The notes beneath the pieces are model-generated. The model was not told where the DNA came from, made no database searches, and saw only the letters and a list, made by a program, of their open reading frames with translations. The position numbers and the translations under genes were made by a program. This document shows, piece by piece, positions 33,566 through 41,315 of a DNA stretch of 41,315 nucleotides. Every line of letters starts with the position of its first letter. Position 1 is the stretch's first letter. The stretch is from Bacteroidales bacterium (GTDB lineage: Bacteria; Bacteroidota; Bacteroidia; Bacteroidales; UBA932): assembly GCA_023227835.1 (NCBI GenBank), contig JALOCI010000024.1, positions 1 through 41,315 of the forward strand, given 5' to 3'.

Positions 33566-34828
33566 TCAATTAAAAAGAAGTGTTACGGGATCTGCAAGGT
33601 AAGCCATGATTGTATTCATGAAACGCGCAGTGTCTCCTCCGTCGGCAATCCGGTGGTCAACACTGAGTGAGAGAGGCAAGACCAATCCAATGGCAAGTTC
33701 TTCTCCTTTCACTACAGGTTGCTTTGAGATTCTGCCTACTCCGAGAATACCGGCCTCAGGGTAGTTGATAACGGGAGCAGCAAATAATCCTCCTATGTTT
33801 CCGTAGCTTGTTATGGTAAATGTGCCTCCCTTCATATCTTCCATAGTGAGTTGCCCCGACCTGGCCTTTTCGGAAAGAGCCGCTATTTCTGAAGCAATCT
33901 CTCTTACAGACAGGCGATCAGCATTTCTTATTACCGGAACGACGAGACCCTTTTCGGTATCTGTTGCTATTCCTATATTGTAGTATTTCTTATAAATCAT
34001 TTTTCCACCCTCGAGATCCATCTCTGCATTCAGTGAACGGTGTTTTTTGAGCGCCAAAGCAACGGCTTTCACTATAAATGAGAGGTAAGTGAGTTTAACA
34101 CCCTCCTTCTGAAGAGTCTCCTTGTATCTGGTTCTTATCCTTTCAAGTTCAGATATTTCAACCTCTTCAAACAGAGTCATGTGAGCCGCATTGTGCTTGC
34201 TTTGAGTCATGTGTCTGGCAATGCTTTTTCGAATCTGTGACAGTTGCTCAATTTCAACAGTGTCGTTGTTGTCACTCCGGAATTTTTCATTTTTTTCCGG
34301 AGGAGCCACCGCAAAACTGGTCACATCCTCTTTTGTTACACGCCCTGCAGGACCGCTCCCTTTAACTTTGTCTATATCTACGCCAAGTTCTTTTGCCAGT
34401 GCACGCGCAACGGGTGTGGCAAGAGCTTTCTTCTCAGGTTTAACGGTTTCGGTTTCTTTAACTCCCTCCCTGCTGGCAGAGAGAACCACGCTGTTGCCTG
34501 CAACTTCAAGTGTTCCCACAACGCCTGCACCCTCTTCATTAACCGCCTCAACTTTATTGGCCTCTTCTACGGCAGCTTCACCGGAAACGCCTTCAATTTC
34601 GATTTCCACTAAGGCATCACCGACATGTATTACCTCTCCTGTTTTACCGAATTTGGCTGCAATAACACCATCCTTAGGGGAAGGAATGGCTGTGACAACC
34701 TTGTCTGTCTCCATTGTACACAGAGGGTCACCCATTTTAACGGTACTGCCTTTCTCTACATGCCATTCTACAATTGTACCTTCGTCAAGCCCCTCTCCTA
34801 TATCAGGGAATTTAAATATATATCTCAT
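33566..34828 (-). CDS. Dihydrolipoamide acyltransferase (E2) of a 2-oxoacid dehydrogenase complex
   Basis: This 420-residue E2 has a single lipoyl domain (1-78, lipoylated K43 in METDKVVTAIP) and an Ala/Val/Glu-rich flexible linker. A peripheral-subunit-binding domain follows (about 137-170: ATPVARALAKELGVDIDKVK and GSGPAGRVTKEDV). The inner-core acyltransferase carries catalytic H392 in SVDHRIADGG and TITSYGNIGGLFAAPVINYP. This build is shared by branched-chain and pyruvate E2 proteins, and motif reading alone does not settle which. Branched-chain is slightly favoured by the separate E1-alpha/E1-beta organisation. The start lies 4 bases after the E1-beta stop. Confidence 0.93.
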   Translation of the reverse strand: MRYIFKFPDIGEGLDEGTIVEWHVEKGSTVKMGDPLCTMETDKVVTAIPSPKDGVIAAKFGKTGEVIHVGDALVEIEIEGVSGEAAVEEANKVEAVNEEGAGVVGTLEVAGNSVVLSASREGVKETETVKPEKKALATPVARALAKELGVDIDKVKGSGPAGRVTKEDVTSFAVAPPEKNEKFRSDNNDTVEIEQLSQIRKSIARHMTQSKHNAAHMTLFEEVEISELERIRTRYKETLQKEGVKLTYLSFIVKAVALALKKHRSLNAEMDLEGGKMIYKKYYNIGIATDTEKGLVVPVIRNADRLSVREIASEIAALSEKARSGQLTMEDMKGGTFTITSYGNIGGLFAAPVINYPEAGILGVGRISKQPVVKGEELAIGLVLPLSLSVDHRIADGGDTARFMNTIMAYLADPVTLLFN

Positions 34829-34832
34829 GATT

Positions 34833-35810
34833 TCAATATTTTACAATTCTTTCAATTTCATATAGGATCTTGTATGGATCCTGCATATAATGATATTCTC
34901 CTCTGGGTAGAGGAACAATCGTATCAAAGCCGGAAACCCGTGACGGTGGTGCCTCAAGACTAAGAAACGCCTCCTCAATTGCAATCTGGCTGATTTCTGA
35001 CCCTACGCCGAATGACCGGGGACCCTCAGTAACGGTGATTATTCTTCCGGTCTTTTTTACGGATTTTGCAATAGTCTCTCTGTCAATAGGGTATATAGAC
35101 CGCAAATCAATCAGTTCAACGCTTATACCTTGCTCTTTGGCCATCACCATTGCCCTTTGAACTTCCCTTATCATTGCTCCGTACGCAACAACGGTAACGT
35201 CACTTCCCTGAGACAAAACATTTGCTTTACCCAGAGGAATAGTGTACTTGCCATCGGCAACCTCCTGCTTGATGGCCCTGTATATTCTTTTCGGTTCCAT
35301 GAACAGTATGGTGTCGTTGCTCTCAATCGCGGAAATAAGCATTCCTTTGGCATCATGAGGTGTAGATGGTACAACTACTTTCAAGCCCGGAATATGTCCG
35401 AATATTGCCTCCATACTCTCACTATGGTGCTCAAGTGCGTTTATCCCTCCTCCATATGGCATCCTGATAACAATCGGAGTTTCGTACTTTCCTCTGGATC
35501 TGTTTCTCATTCTTGTTGCATGACTGATTATTTGGTTGAAAGCAGGATAAATAAAACCGCAGAACTGCATTTCAACTACAGGCCTTAAGCCGGCGACCGC
35601 CATACCTATGGCTGTCCCTACAATTCCGGACTCAGCAAGAGGTGAGTCGAATACTCTTGTGACGCCGTATTTCTGTTGTAAACCCTCAGTAACCCGGAAG
35701 ACACCTCCCTCAACACCTACGTCTTCCCCATACACGATAACATTTTTATCGTCATAGAGTTTTATATCCAATGCATCATTGATTGCATTGACCATATTCA
35801 TTATCTTCAT
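34833..35810 (-). CDS. 2-oxoacid dehydrogenase E1 component, beta subunit
   Basis: This 325-residue E1-beta starts MKIMNMVNAINDALDIKLYD (a second ATG three codons in is possible). It has the cofactor-side motif VYGEDVGVEGGVFRVTEGL, then FDSPLAESGIVGTAIGMAVAG, VEMQFCGFIYPAFNQIISHA and the conserved GGGINALEHHSESMEAIFGH. The transketolase C-terminal domain starts near GSDVTVVAYGAMI and contains ELIDLRSIYPID and VTEGPRSFGVGSEI. It pairs with the upstream alpha subunit, 9 bases away, to form the thiamine-diphosphate decarboxylase. Confidence 0.95.
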   Translation of the reverse strand: MKIMNMVNAINDALDIKLYDDKNVIVYGEDVGVEGGVFRVTEGLQQKYGVTRVFDSPLAESGIVGTAIGMAVAGLRPVVEMQFCGFIYPAFNQIISHATRMRNRSRGKYETPIVIRMPYGGGINALEHHSESMEAIFGHIPGLKVVVPSTPHDAKGMLISAIESNDTILFMEPKRIYRAIKQEVADGKYTIPLGKANVLSQGSDVTVVAYGAMIREVQRAMVMAKEQGISVELIDLRSIYPIDRETIAKSVKKTGRIITVTEGPRSFGVGSEISQIAIEEAFLSLEAPPSRVSGFDTIVPLPRGEYHYMQDPYKILYEIERIVKY

Positions 35811-35819
35811 AACCTTCTT

Positions 35820-36923
35820 CTACTTTTTTTGATTATTGAATCTGCTCTCTTTCCATTGCAGAAAGCGGTCATACTGATTTTTCTGCTCCAACAGGTCATC
35901 AGGCATCTCAGAATACAGATGGATGAAAATATCCTCCTTTTTATACTCTCCGAAGCTTTCAGCTTCCTGAAACTGCCTGTCTACCTCCTCTCTGTACTGA
36001 GGCAATATTTTCTCTTCCTCCTGTTCACTCCAAAGATCCTTAGAGATAAGATAGGCCTTCAGTCTTTTAAGTGGGTCACGCTCTTCCCACAAAAGCTCCT
36101 CCTCTTTTGTTCTGTATTTTGTCGGGTCATCAGAGGTGGTATGTGCTCCTTTTCTGTATGTAACAGCCTCAATAAGCACAGGCCCGTCTCCGGAAAGGCA
36201 TAACCTGGAACCCTCTTCAAGAGCTCTGTACATTGCAAGAAAGTCATTCCCGTCTACCTGGATTCCCTTTATACCGTATGCAACTGATTTAACTGCAAGA
36301 GATGATGAGGCCGTCTGCATCTTTACCGGTGTCGAAATACCATATTGATTGTTCTGAATAATAAATATCACCGGGATTTTCCACACACCTGCGAAATTCA
36401 GGGCTTCATGAAAATCTCCTTCAGATGTTCCCCCATCTCCCACGAACGCAAAAACGACCTTTTTTTCGTCTTTATATTTTATGGCATAGCCTATACCTGC
36501 CGCATGAAGCAATTGTGAGGCTATCGGGACACTGACAGGCAATACCTGTGAAGCATTCTTGAAGTTAGAGCCTTCTTCGTATCCCATATAATACAGGAAT
36601 ATCTCCTTAAGAGATACCCCTTTGGCCATCATGGTGCCTATCTCTCTGAAAGCGGGCACTAGCCAGTCGTTTTGTCTTATTGCGGCACCTGCAGCTCCCG
36701 TTATGGCTTCCTGGCCGTAGTTTGGCGGGTATGTATATATTCTTCCCTGTCTTTGGTATGAGACTATCTGTAGATCTGCAACTCTTGAAAAAAGCATTTT
36801 TTTGTATGCAGTGACAATCTCTTCAACTTTCATGTCAGGAATCCATTTTGGATTGATGATTTTACCGGAATCATCCATTACCCTGAAAATCTTGTTTTTT
36901 AGCGGATCATATTCTTTAAACAT
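35820..36923 (-). CDS. 2-oxoacid dehydrogenase E1 component, alpha subunit
   Basis: The ATG at 36923 (MFKEYDPLKNKIFRVMDD) gives 367 residues; the frame stays open to a TTG at 36962. The sequence has the family SYQRQGRIYTYPPNYGQEAI and the thiamine-diphosphate motif GDGGTSEGDFHEALNFAG through to NNQYGIS. The phosphorylation-loop region is YRKGAHTTSDDPTKYRTKEE. With the beta subunit it decarboxylates a 2-oxoacid (pyruvate or branched-chain) and transfers the acyl group to E2. It is the first gene of a five-gene operon with gaps of 9, 4, 14 and minus 1 bases. A weak TATAATTG (minus strand, 36960-36967) might be its -7 element. Confidence 0.93.
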   Translation of the reverse strand: MFKEYDPLKNKIFRVMDDSGKIINPKWIPDMKVEEIVTAYKKMLFSRVADLQIVSYQRQGRIYTYPPNYGQEAITGAAGAAIRQNDWLVPAFREIGTMMAKGVSLKEIFLYYMGYEEGSNFKNASQVLPVSVPIASQLLHAAGIGYAIKYKDEKKVVFAFVGDGGTSEGDFHEALNFAGVWKIPVIFIIQNNQYGISTPVKMQTASSSLAVKSVAYGIKGIQVDGNDFLAMYRALEEGSRLCLSGDGPVLIEAVTYRKGAHTTSDDPTKYRTKEEELLWEERDPLKRLKAYLISKDLWSEQEEEKILPQYREEVDRQFQEAESFGEYKKEDIFIHLYSEMPDDLLEQKNQYDRFLQWKESRFNNQKK

Positions 36924-37008
36924 TGTTAAGTCGGATTTTGGTTTACTTACTCCAACTAACAATTATATATGCGGTTTTGTTCGAAAATTGGGATTATGGT
37001 GCAGAATG

Positions 37009-37329
37009 TCAGCTTTTTCTCTTCTTTGGTTTAGGTACGGGAGTTTCTTCCTTCAACTTCAGAATAGCCGGAATATGGAGACTTATATTGTCAATATCTA
37101 AAATATAATGGAGTTTGGCTCCCTGGTATGGATAACCCGTAGATGCCCCGTGCATCAGAGGCTCGGTCTGTTCAGTTATTTTGATAAACGGGGTATTGTC
37201 ACATACAAGGACAATAGGTTTGTCATCAATATAAACCATATACTCCCCGAACATTTTTCTGTATCTTATCTGCCCGGCTTCATGTAACTGGTCACATACG
37301 TATTCCACATAATCAATATTTGTTGCCAT
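37009..37329 (-). CDS. TfoX/Sxy N-terminal domain protein
   Basis: This 106-residue single TfoX-N domain opens DYVEYVCDQLHEAGQIRYRK and continues MFGEYMVYIDDKPIVLVCDN, with LMHGASTGYPYQGAKLHYIL after it. The C-terminus is basic (KPKKRKS). Full TfoX/Sxy proteins control competence in Gammaproteobacteria; stand-alone N domains in Bacteroidota have no proven role. It lies 85 bases upstream of the E1-alpha gene on the same strand, so some read-through into the operon is possible. Its own promoter (TATCTTTG) is clear. Confidence 0.87.
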   Translation of the reverse strand: MATNIDYVEYVCDQLHEAGQIRYRKMFGEYMVYIDDKPIVLVCDNTPFIKITEQTEPLMHGASTGYPYQGAKLHYILDIDNISLHIPAILKLKEETPVPKPKKRKS

Positions 37330-37355
37330 AATAAAACTCTGTGAGGATTACCTTG

Positions 37356-37363
37356 CAAAGATA
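37356..37363 (-). promoter_or_regulatory. -7 promoter element (TATCTTTG) for the TfoX-N gene
   Basis: On the minus strand TATCTTTGCAAGG matches TAnnTTTGC exactly. It lies 26 bases before the ATG (37327-37329), giving a leader of about 20 bases. No convincing TTG lies 19-21 bp upstream. Only 7 bp separate it from the plus-strand -7 element at 37371-37378. Confidence 0.6.
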
Positions 37364-37370
37364 AAACTTC

Positions 37371-37378
37371 TAACTTTG
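37371..37378 (+). promoter_or_regulatory. -7 promoter element (TAACTTTG) for the secreted C1B peptidase
   Basis: TAACTTTG matches TAnnTTTG exactly and ends 29 bases before the ATG at 37408, giving a leader of about 24 bases. A TTG at 37353-37355 is only 15 bp upstream, short for a -33 element. It is back to back with the minus-strand element at 37356-37363. Confidence 0.6.
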
Positions 37379-37407
37379 GGACAGTTAAAAAGATAAAAAC
37401 AATCTGT

Positions 37408-38796
37408 ATGAAAAAAACGATTCTATTTTTTATTCTTATGGTTATGGGAATAGTTGCTTATTCTCAGACGCTTGGAGAAAAGGAACTGATGGAGATAAAA
37501 TCAGCTTTTGTCAAAAATCCGGGCACTTCGGCAGTTCAAAATTTTGTATCGAGTGATAAGGACTTCAAATCCAAGACACTCAATCGAGACAATCAGGGAA
37601 AGGTAGATCACTATTTCAAATATAGGGTGAATGTGAAAGGTATTACAAACCAACAAAGCTCAGGGCGTTGCTGGATGTTTACATCTATGAATGCTTTGCG
37701 TCCGGCTGTTATGGAGAAATATTCTCTGGGCGAATTTGATTTTTCGCATAATTTCAATCAGTTCTGGGATCTTCTGGAAAAGAGCAACCTATTTCTTGAA
37801 AATATTATTGAAACAGCATATAAGGATATGGATGACAGGGAAGTTGTGAGATATTTCTCTTCACCGGTTGATGACGGAGGTGTCTGGAATCTATTCTACA
37901 ATGTAGCACAAAAATACGGCGTTGTACCCCAGGATGTTATGCCTGAGACGGCCCATTCGGATAACACAAGCCAGATGGTGGGATTGTTGTGTGAGAGGTT
38001 ACGTGCCGGTGGATATAAGATCCGGGAGATTGCTGCAGGGGAGAAAGAACCAGCTGTCGCAAAGAATCTTATGAGAGCAGAGAAGTTGATAATTATGAAG
38101 GATGTTTACAGGGTGTTGGCTATATGTCTGGGAGAACCTCCTGCAGAGTTCACCTGGCGATACAAAACCAAAGATGGAGCTATAATGTCTTTAAAGACAA
38201 CTCCAAAGGAGTTTTACAAAGGCATAATTCCCGTAGATTACAATCCCGGAAATTTTATAATGGTAATGAATGATCCTACAAGAGATTATTACAAGGTATA
38301 TGAGATTAAGAACTACCGGAACACTATTGAAGGCTATAACTGGTGTTATCTTAACCTTCCGAATGATGAGATAAAAAACGCCGCTCTGGCATCAATAAAG
38401 AACAATGAACCACTCTATGCATCATGTGATGTTGGCAAGCAACTTGACAAGAACAGGGGGATTCTGGATATGAATAATTATAGTTATGAGGCGTTGTTCG
38501 GAATAAAAATTGAGATGGATAAGAAAGCAAGAATACTTACCCGTCAAAGCGGATCATCACATGCAATGTTGTTAATTGCTTGTGATACAGATGGTAATGA
38601 TGTTCCTTTGAAATGGGAATTTGAAAACAGCTGGGGAGTTTCAGCAGGTCATAATGGTTACCTGACTTTGACGGATGAGTGGTTTAGCGAGTATATGTTC
38701 AGAGTGGTAATCAATAAAAAATATCTGAGTGCTAAAGCTGTAAAGGCCCTTAGCCAACAACCGGTAAAACTTCCTGTCTGGGACTATATGTTTTGA
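37408..38796 (+). CDS. Secreted C1B cysteine aminopeptidase (bleomycin hydrolase/PepC family)
   Basis: This 462-residue peptidase has a signal peptide (MKKTILFFILMVMGIVAYSQ, cut before or after Q). The papain-like triad is C88 in NQQSSGRCWMFTSMNALRP (oxyanion Gln just before), H385 in SGSSHAMLL and N407 in EFENSWG. Other family marks are FSHNFNQFWDLLEKSNLFLE and VDDGGVWNLFYNVAQKYGVV. Classical bleomycin hydrolases are cytoplasmic self-compartmentalised hexamers; exported versions are common in Bacteroidota and probably trim peptides in the periplasm. Its stop touches the end of the convergent gene with no base between. Confidence 0.93.
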   Translation: MKKTILFFILMVMGIVAYSQTLGEKELMEIKSAFVKNPGTSAVQNFVSSDKDFKSKTLNRDNQGKVDHYFKYRVNVKGITNQQSSGRCWMFTSMNALRPAVMEKYSLGEFDFSHNFNQFWDLLEKSNLFLENIIETAYKDMDDREVVRYFSSPVDDGGVWNLFYNVAQKYGVVPQDVMPETAHSDNTSQMVGLLCERLRAGGYKIREIAAGEKEPAVAKNLMRAEKLIIMKDVYRVLAICLGEPPAEFTWRYKTKDGAIMSLKTTPKEFYKGIIPVDYNPGNFIMVMNDPTRDYYKVYEIKNYRNTIEGYNWCYLNLPNDEIKNAALASIKNNEPLYASCDVGKQLDKNRGILDMNNYSYEALFGIKIEMDKKARILTRQSGSSHAMLLIACDTDGNDVPLKWEFENSWGVSAGHNGYLTLTDEWFSEYMFRVVINKKYLSAKAVKALSQQPVKLPVWDYMF

Positions 38797-40260
38797 TTAT
38801 AACATATCCTCGACCTCTTTGATGCCGTTGCGGTTAAAAGCTATACGGTAGCGCTTGAAAGATTCAAAGTCAAGATATTTAAGTTGTATGATGAAGTTCA
38901 GGTAATAGACCTTGGAACCCCTGGTGAGTTCCAGTTGTCCCTTGTCGTTTGTTGCATAGAGGGTTGTCTCAGGATTGTCCATCTTGCCGAGGTATGACTG
39001 TACGCTGAATCTTATGATTTCATTTAGTCCCGCAACGAAATACTTGCTGCTTTCATCCAGTTTTGGGCGGTCTATCTGCAACAATTTACGATATAGTATT
39101 ATTTTTTCTTTTGTATATCTGTTGTCTGCTTCCAGCATTGCAGAACGGTTACGTATTTTCAAAACCTCTGCAGGGACTCTTTTCTCAGAGATAAAGTCAA
39201 ATCCCTCTTTGCTGTAACCGACAATATTATCTTTAATGCTTACAGTAATCTTATTGTCGAAATATTTAGCCTTTCTTTTGTGTGCAAAGTAATATCTCAT
39301 TAGTTCCTTAATTCTGTCTTTAAGCATATAGCTTACTACCAGCGCTACAAACAAAGGGACGGTAAGATTGCCGAATGTTCTTTGAAAAGAGAAGGCTACC
39401 GCTGTAGCAAAAATCATCGAAATTCCAGCAGCAATGCTTAGATATACCTGTTCAACCAAAACTCCGTCCTTCTTCTTTCGGGCAGTCAGAAACAGGTCAC
39501 TCTCTACAAATTTTTTCAATACTCCTCGACGGAACACAAGACTTCTGTTATTGTCCGGGCTTTCGAGGGAGACTGTTGGAAACCCTTGTTCTTTCTTGTA
39601 TTTGTTCTCATATTCTATCAGCGAGATGATTTTTTCACGATACTCATCGGCAAATGTCTTGTCTCTGTTTTCCATTCTGGACAGAAGAGATAGCATTTGC
39701 TGGTCTATTATGTTGGACATGAATTCATCCCCGAACTCAAAATAGTTGTAACTCTCTGTTGTTACTGTCGGAGTCTTTATAATCTTTGAAAGAGCCCTGT
39801 ATTTTGAAAGAGTCTCTCTTACATCTTCAAGCAGGGAGTCAAATAAGAATCCTCTGTCTTCAGTTTGTGCCGTTGTGAATATATATTTGAGCTGATCTCT
39901 GAGAGCGCTTTTAAAGATAGCTGCAAACATCTTTATCTGATATTCATAATCAGCATTAGCGCTTCTAGAAGGATAAGATGCAATTCTGTGGAAAGATGCC
40001 TCGAGATGCTTTAACGGAATCATCTCACCTCGTGCAATATCACGCATGAGGAAAATCGGGGTTATAAGACGTATATTATCCCTTACATCCCTATAAAAAT
40101 GCTCCCTCGGATATGTCAGAGAGTTTACGTCAAGGCTGTCAGGTATGAAAATCCAGGTGTTCATTACAAAATCATTGCTCTTGACCTTTCTGCGTGCATG
40201 AAAGCCAACTTTGAACTCAAGTGAGAATTTGTCGTGAATATTTACCTGAATATCTATCAT
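38797..40260 (-). CDS. Membrane protein of unknown function with two central TM helices
   Basis: The protein is 487 residues and I do not recognise a family. Residues 1-265 are soluble and mostly helical (EYQIKMFAAIFKSALRDQLK, LSLLSRMENRDKTFADEYRE), after a beta-rich start (NIHDKFSLEFKVGFHARRKV). Two close hydrophobic helices lie at about 272-291 and 298-312. Residues 320-487 are basic then mixed, ending in beta strands (LTRGSKVYYLNFIIQLKYLD, then YRIAFNRNGIKEVEDML). There is no signal peptide, so both large domains should face the cytoplasm. It lies 20 bases after the SLC13-type transporter on the same strand and may be co-transcribed with it. Confidence 0.75.
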   Translation of the reverse strand: MIDIQVNIHDKFSLEFKVGFHARRKVKSNDFVMNTWIFIPDSLDVNSLTYPREHFYRDVRDNIRLITPIFLMRDIARGEMIPLKHLEASFHRIASYPSRSANADYEYQIKMFAAIFKSALRDQLKYIFTTAQTEDRGFLFDSLLEDVRETLSKYRALSKIIKTPTVTTESYNYFEFGDEFMSNIIDQQMLSLLSRMENRDKTFADEYREKIISLIEYENKYKKEQGFPTVSLESPDNNRSLVFRRGVLKKFVESDLFLTARKKKDGVLVEQVYLSIAAGISMIFATAVAFSFQRTFGNLTVPLFVALVVSYMLKDRIKELMRYYFAHKRKAKYFDNKITVSIKDNIVGYSKEGFDFISEKRVPAEVLKIRNRSAMLEADNRYTKEKIILYRKLLQIDRPKLDESSKYFVAGLNEIIRFSVQSYLGKMDNPETTLYATNDKGQLELTRGSKVYYLNFIIQLKYLDFESFKRYRIAFNRNGIKEVEDML

Positions 40261-40280
40261 CTCTTATAAAAAATCTAAAA

Positions 40281-41315
40281 TTACAACAATCCGTTTGTGT
40301 ATCCAAGCCATTGGAGAACAGTCTCTCCCCACACAAGTATCATAAGCCAGCTAATTACCATCATCGTCATCCCGAACCTGAATGTGTCACTCCAGCTGTA
40401 ATGATTTGTCGTATATAACAAAGCAGCGGGTTTACTGTTGAAAGGAAGTACATAAACATGTTCACACAATAAAGCTACCGGAAAAGCAAGGCTTAAAACA
40501 GGATATCCGAATTTCTGAGCAACACCTATCGCAATAGGGACAAAAATAAGCGCACGCATCGTTTTTGACTGGAAAAAGAGGGCGGAAAACATCATTGATG
40601 CAGTAAGGATCACATAAAGGACCCAGAAAGGTGTACCAGCATCAATCCCAAGGTTGTCAAAAAGAGCACTAACCATTGTAGATGGTAACCCGGTTGCCTC
40701 AAGTCCTGCTCCCAGAGTATATGCTCCTGCGGAGAAAAGAAGGAGGTGCCAGGGGATGTCAACATCATTCCACTTAACTATACCGATGCCTGGCAGTAAG
40801 GCAACGACGGCACCTATAAAAGCAACAGCTGTCTGGTTAATCCCGTGCTGCTTGTCTGTCGCCCAAAGAGCAAGAACCCCGACAAAAATGGCGATGGCCT
40901 TATACTCTTCAATTTTCATTTTGCCCATTCCCTTGAGCTCCTCTTTCAGCCTATCCATGCCACCCTCTATAGATGGTTTTTTTTCATTCTCCTTTAAAGG
41001 AAAAATTATCTTTAAACCGACAAACCATCCAATAAGTATTATAATAAGACAAAGCGGAAATGCAGCCACAAACCAGTCCTGAAAGCTGAATGCACTCCAG
41101 CCCATGGCTCCTGCAATCAAGGCACCCGCAAGAAGATTTGCTCCGGATCCTGTTATAAATCCGCTTGCTCCGATATTAATCTGAAAAAGATTCTGAAGAA
41201 CAAGGTTACGGCCAAAATTGTTCCTGTTATCACCTCCTGTTGCACCATAAATCGCCGCAATAACCATAAAGATCGGCAGCAATATGGCAGCCTTTGCTGT
41301 GGTGGCGGAGATGAA
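40281..41315 (-). CDS. SLC13/DASS-family anion transporter, partial (5' end off window)
   Basis: The frame runs off the right edge with no start; 344 residues are visible. It opens FISATTAKAAILLPIFM, a conserved hairpin region of divalent anion:sodium symporters. It continues with NIGASGFITGSGANLLAGAL, PWHLLLFSAGAYTLGAGLEA, FFQSKTMRALIFVPIAIGVA and VYVLPFNSKPAALLYTTNHY, ending with a last helix near VISWLMILVWGETVL. About eight helices are seen. Members carry dicarboxylates, citrate, sulfate or similar anions. The usual Ser-Asn-Thr sodium-site motif is not clearly present in the visible part, so ion coupling is uncertain. Confidence 0.87.
   Translation of the reverse strand, partial: FISATTAKAAILLPIFMVIAAIYGATGGDNRNNFGRNLVLQNLFQINIGASGFITGSGANLLAGALIAGAMGWSAFSFQDWFVAAFPLCLIIILIGWFVGLKIIFPLKENEKKPSIEGGMDRLKEELKGMGKMKIEEYKAIAIFVGVLALWATDKQHGINQTAVAFIGAVVALLPGIGIVKWNDVDIPWHLLLFSAGAYTLGAGLEATGLPSTMVSALFDNLGIDAGTPFWVLYVILTASMMFSALFFQSKTMRALIFVPIAIGVAQKFGYPVLSLAFPVALLCEHVYVLPFNSKPAALLYTTNHYSWSDTFRFGMTMMVISWLMILVWGETVLQWLGYTNGLL

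Noticed and set aside
34244..34612. 122-codon plus-strand frame over E2.
   Set aside because: It overlaps the coding strand of a certain gene and has no motif.
34209..34865. 218-codon plus-strand frame, rich in Ser, Thr and Pro.
   Set aside because: It is the shadow of the Ala/Val/Glu-rich linker and lipoyl domain of E2 and matches nothing.
36960..36967. TATAATTG on the minus strand as the promoter of the dehydrogenase operon.
   Set aside because: It differs from TAnnTTTG and has no -33 element; kept only as a remark in the E1-alpha entry.

Overview
The window looks like chromosomal DNA from a member of the Bacteroidota, most likely Bacteroidales. It is moderately AT-rich. Several promoter candidates carry the Bacteroidota -7 element TAnnTTTG. 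Many lipoproteins and secreted beta-rich proteins have short lysine-rich signal peptides. Typical Bacteroidota families are present: a GldA/GldF-GldG-like ABC system, short MutS-related ATPases in tandem, DUF3089, lipocalin-like lipoproteins and secreted C1B peptidase. I cannot name a genus. I see no rRNA, tRNA, CRISPR array, transposase, integrase or phage gene.

Layout. (1) 1-3010: two sensor histidine kinases with no response regulator beside them. The first has a FIST sensor domain, is cut by the left edge, and is broken by a one-base shift at a run of eight A. (2) 3258-18943: a long run of plus-strand genes for mostly small stand-alone proteins (methyltransferase, acetyltransferases, metallo-hydrolase, DUF3781, unknown lipoproteins, DUF3795, ferredoxin-nitroreductase, SnoaL-like, DUF3089 hydrolase, isochorismatase-like hydrolase, cupin, pirin, zinc CDF exporter, MFS transporter, hotdog thioesterase). 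A heptanucleotide tandem repeat at 3853-3973 supplies the apparent start signal of the methyltransferase. (3) 19126-23628: a BASS-family transporter, a large secreted TPR protein (minus), then an HD-domain protein next to GMP reductase. (4) 23690-29622: a tight four-gene cluster of ABC ATPase, fused GldF-GldG-type membrane protein and two MutS-related ATPases. (5) 29588-31601: an AtoE-type short-chain fatty acid transporter (minus) and a methyltransferase (plus). (6) 36923-31525, minus strand: a complete 2-oxoacid dehydrogenase operon in the order E1-alpha, E1-beta, E2, E3, lipoate ligase. (7) 37009-41315: a TfoX-N protein and a secreted C1B peptidase diverging from two promoters 7 bp apart, an uncharacterised membrane protein, and an SLC13/DASS transporter cut by the right edge.

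Functional links. The dehydrogenase operon is self-contained: three catalytic components plus the ligase that attaches lipoate to E2. The ABC-MutS cluster is the best candidate for an undescribed multi-gene system, because two DNA-repair-fold ATPases sit directly downstream of a membrane transporter with gaps of 10 bp and minus 20 bp. The unknown lipoprotein and membrane-tail protein pair at 7708-8917 is the second candidate. All four convergent gene junctions have gaps of 6 bp or less, and two overlap antisense by 35 and 77 bp. The genome is therefore very compact at 3' ends, and convergent transcripts should overlap.
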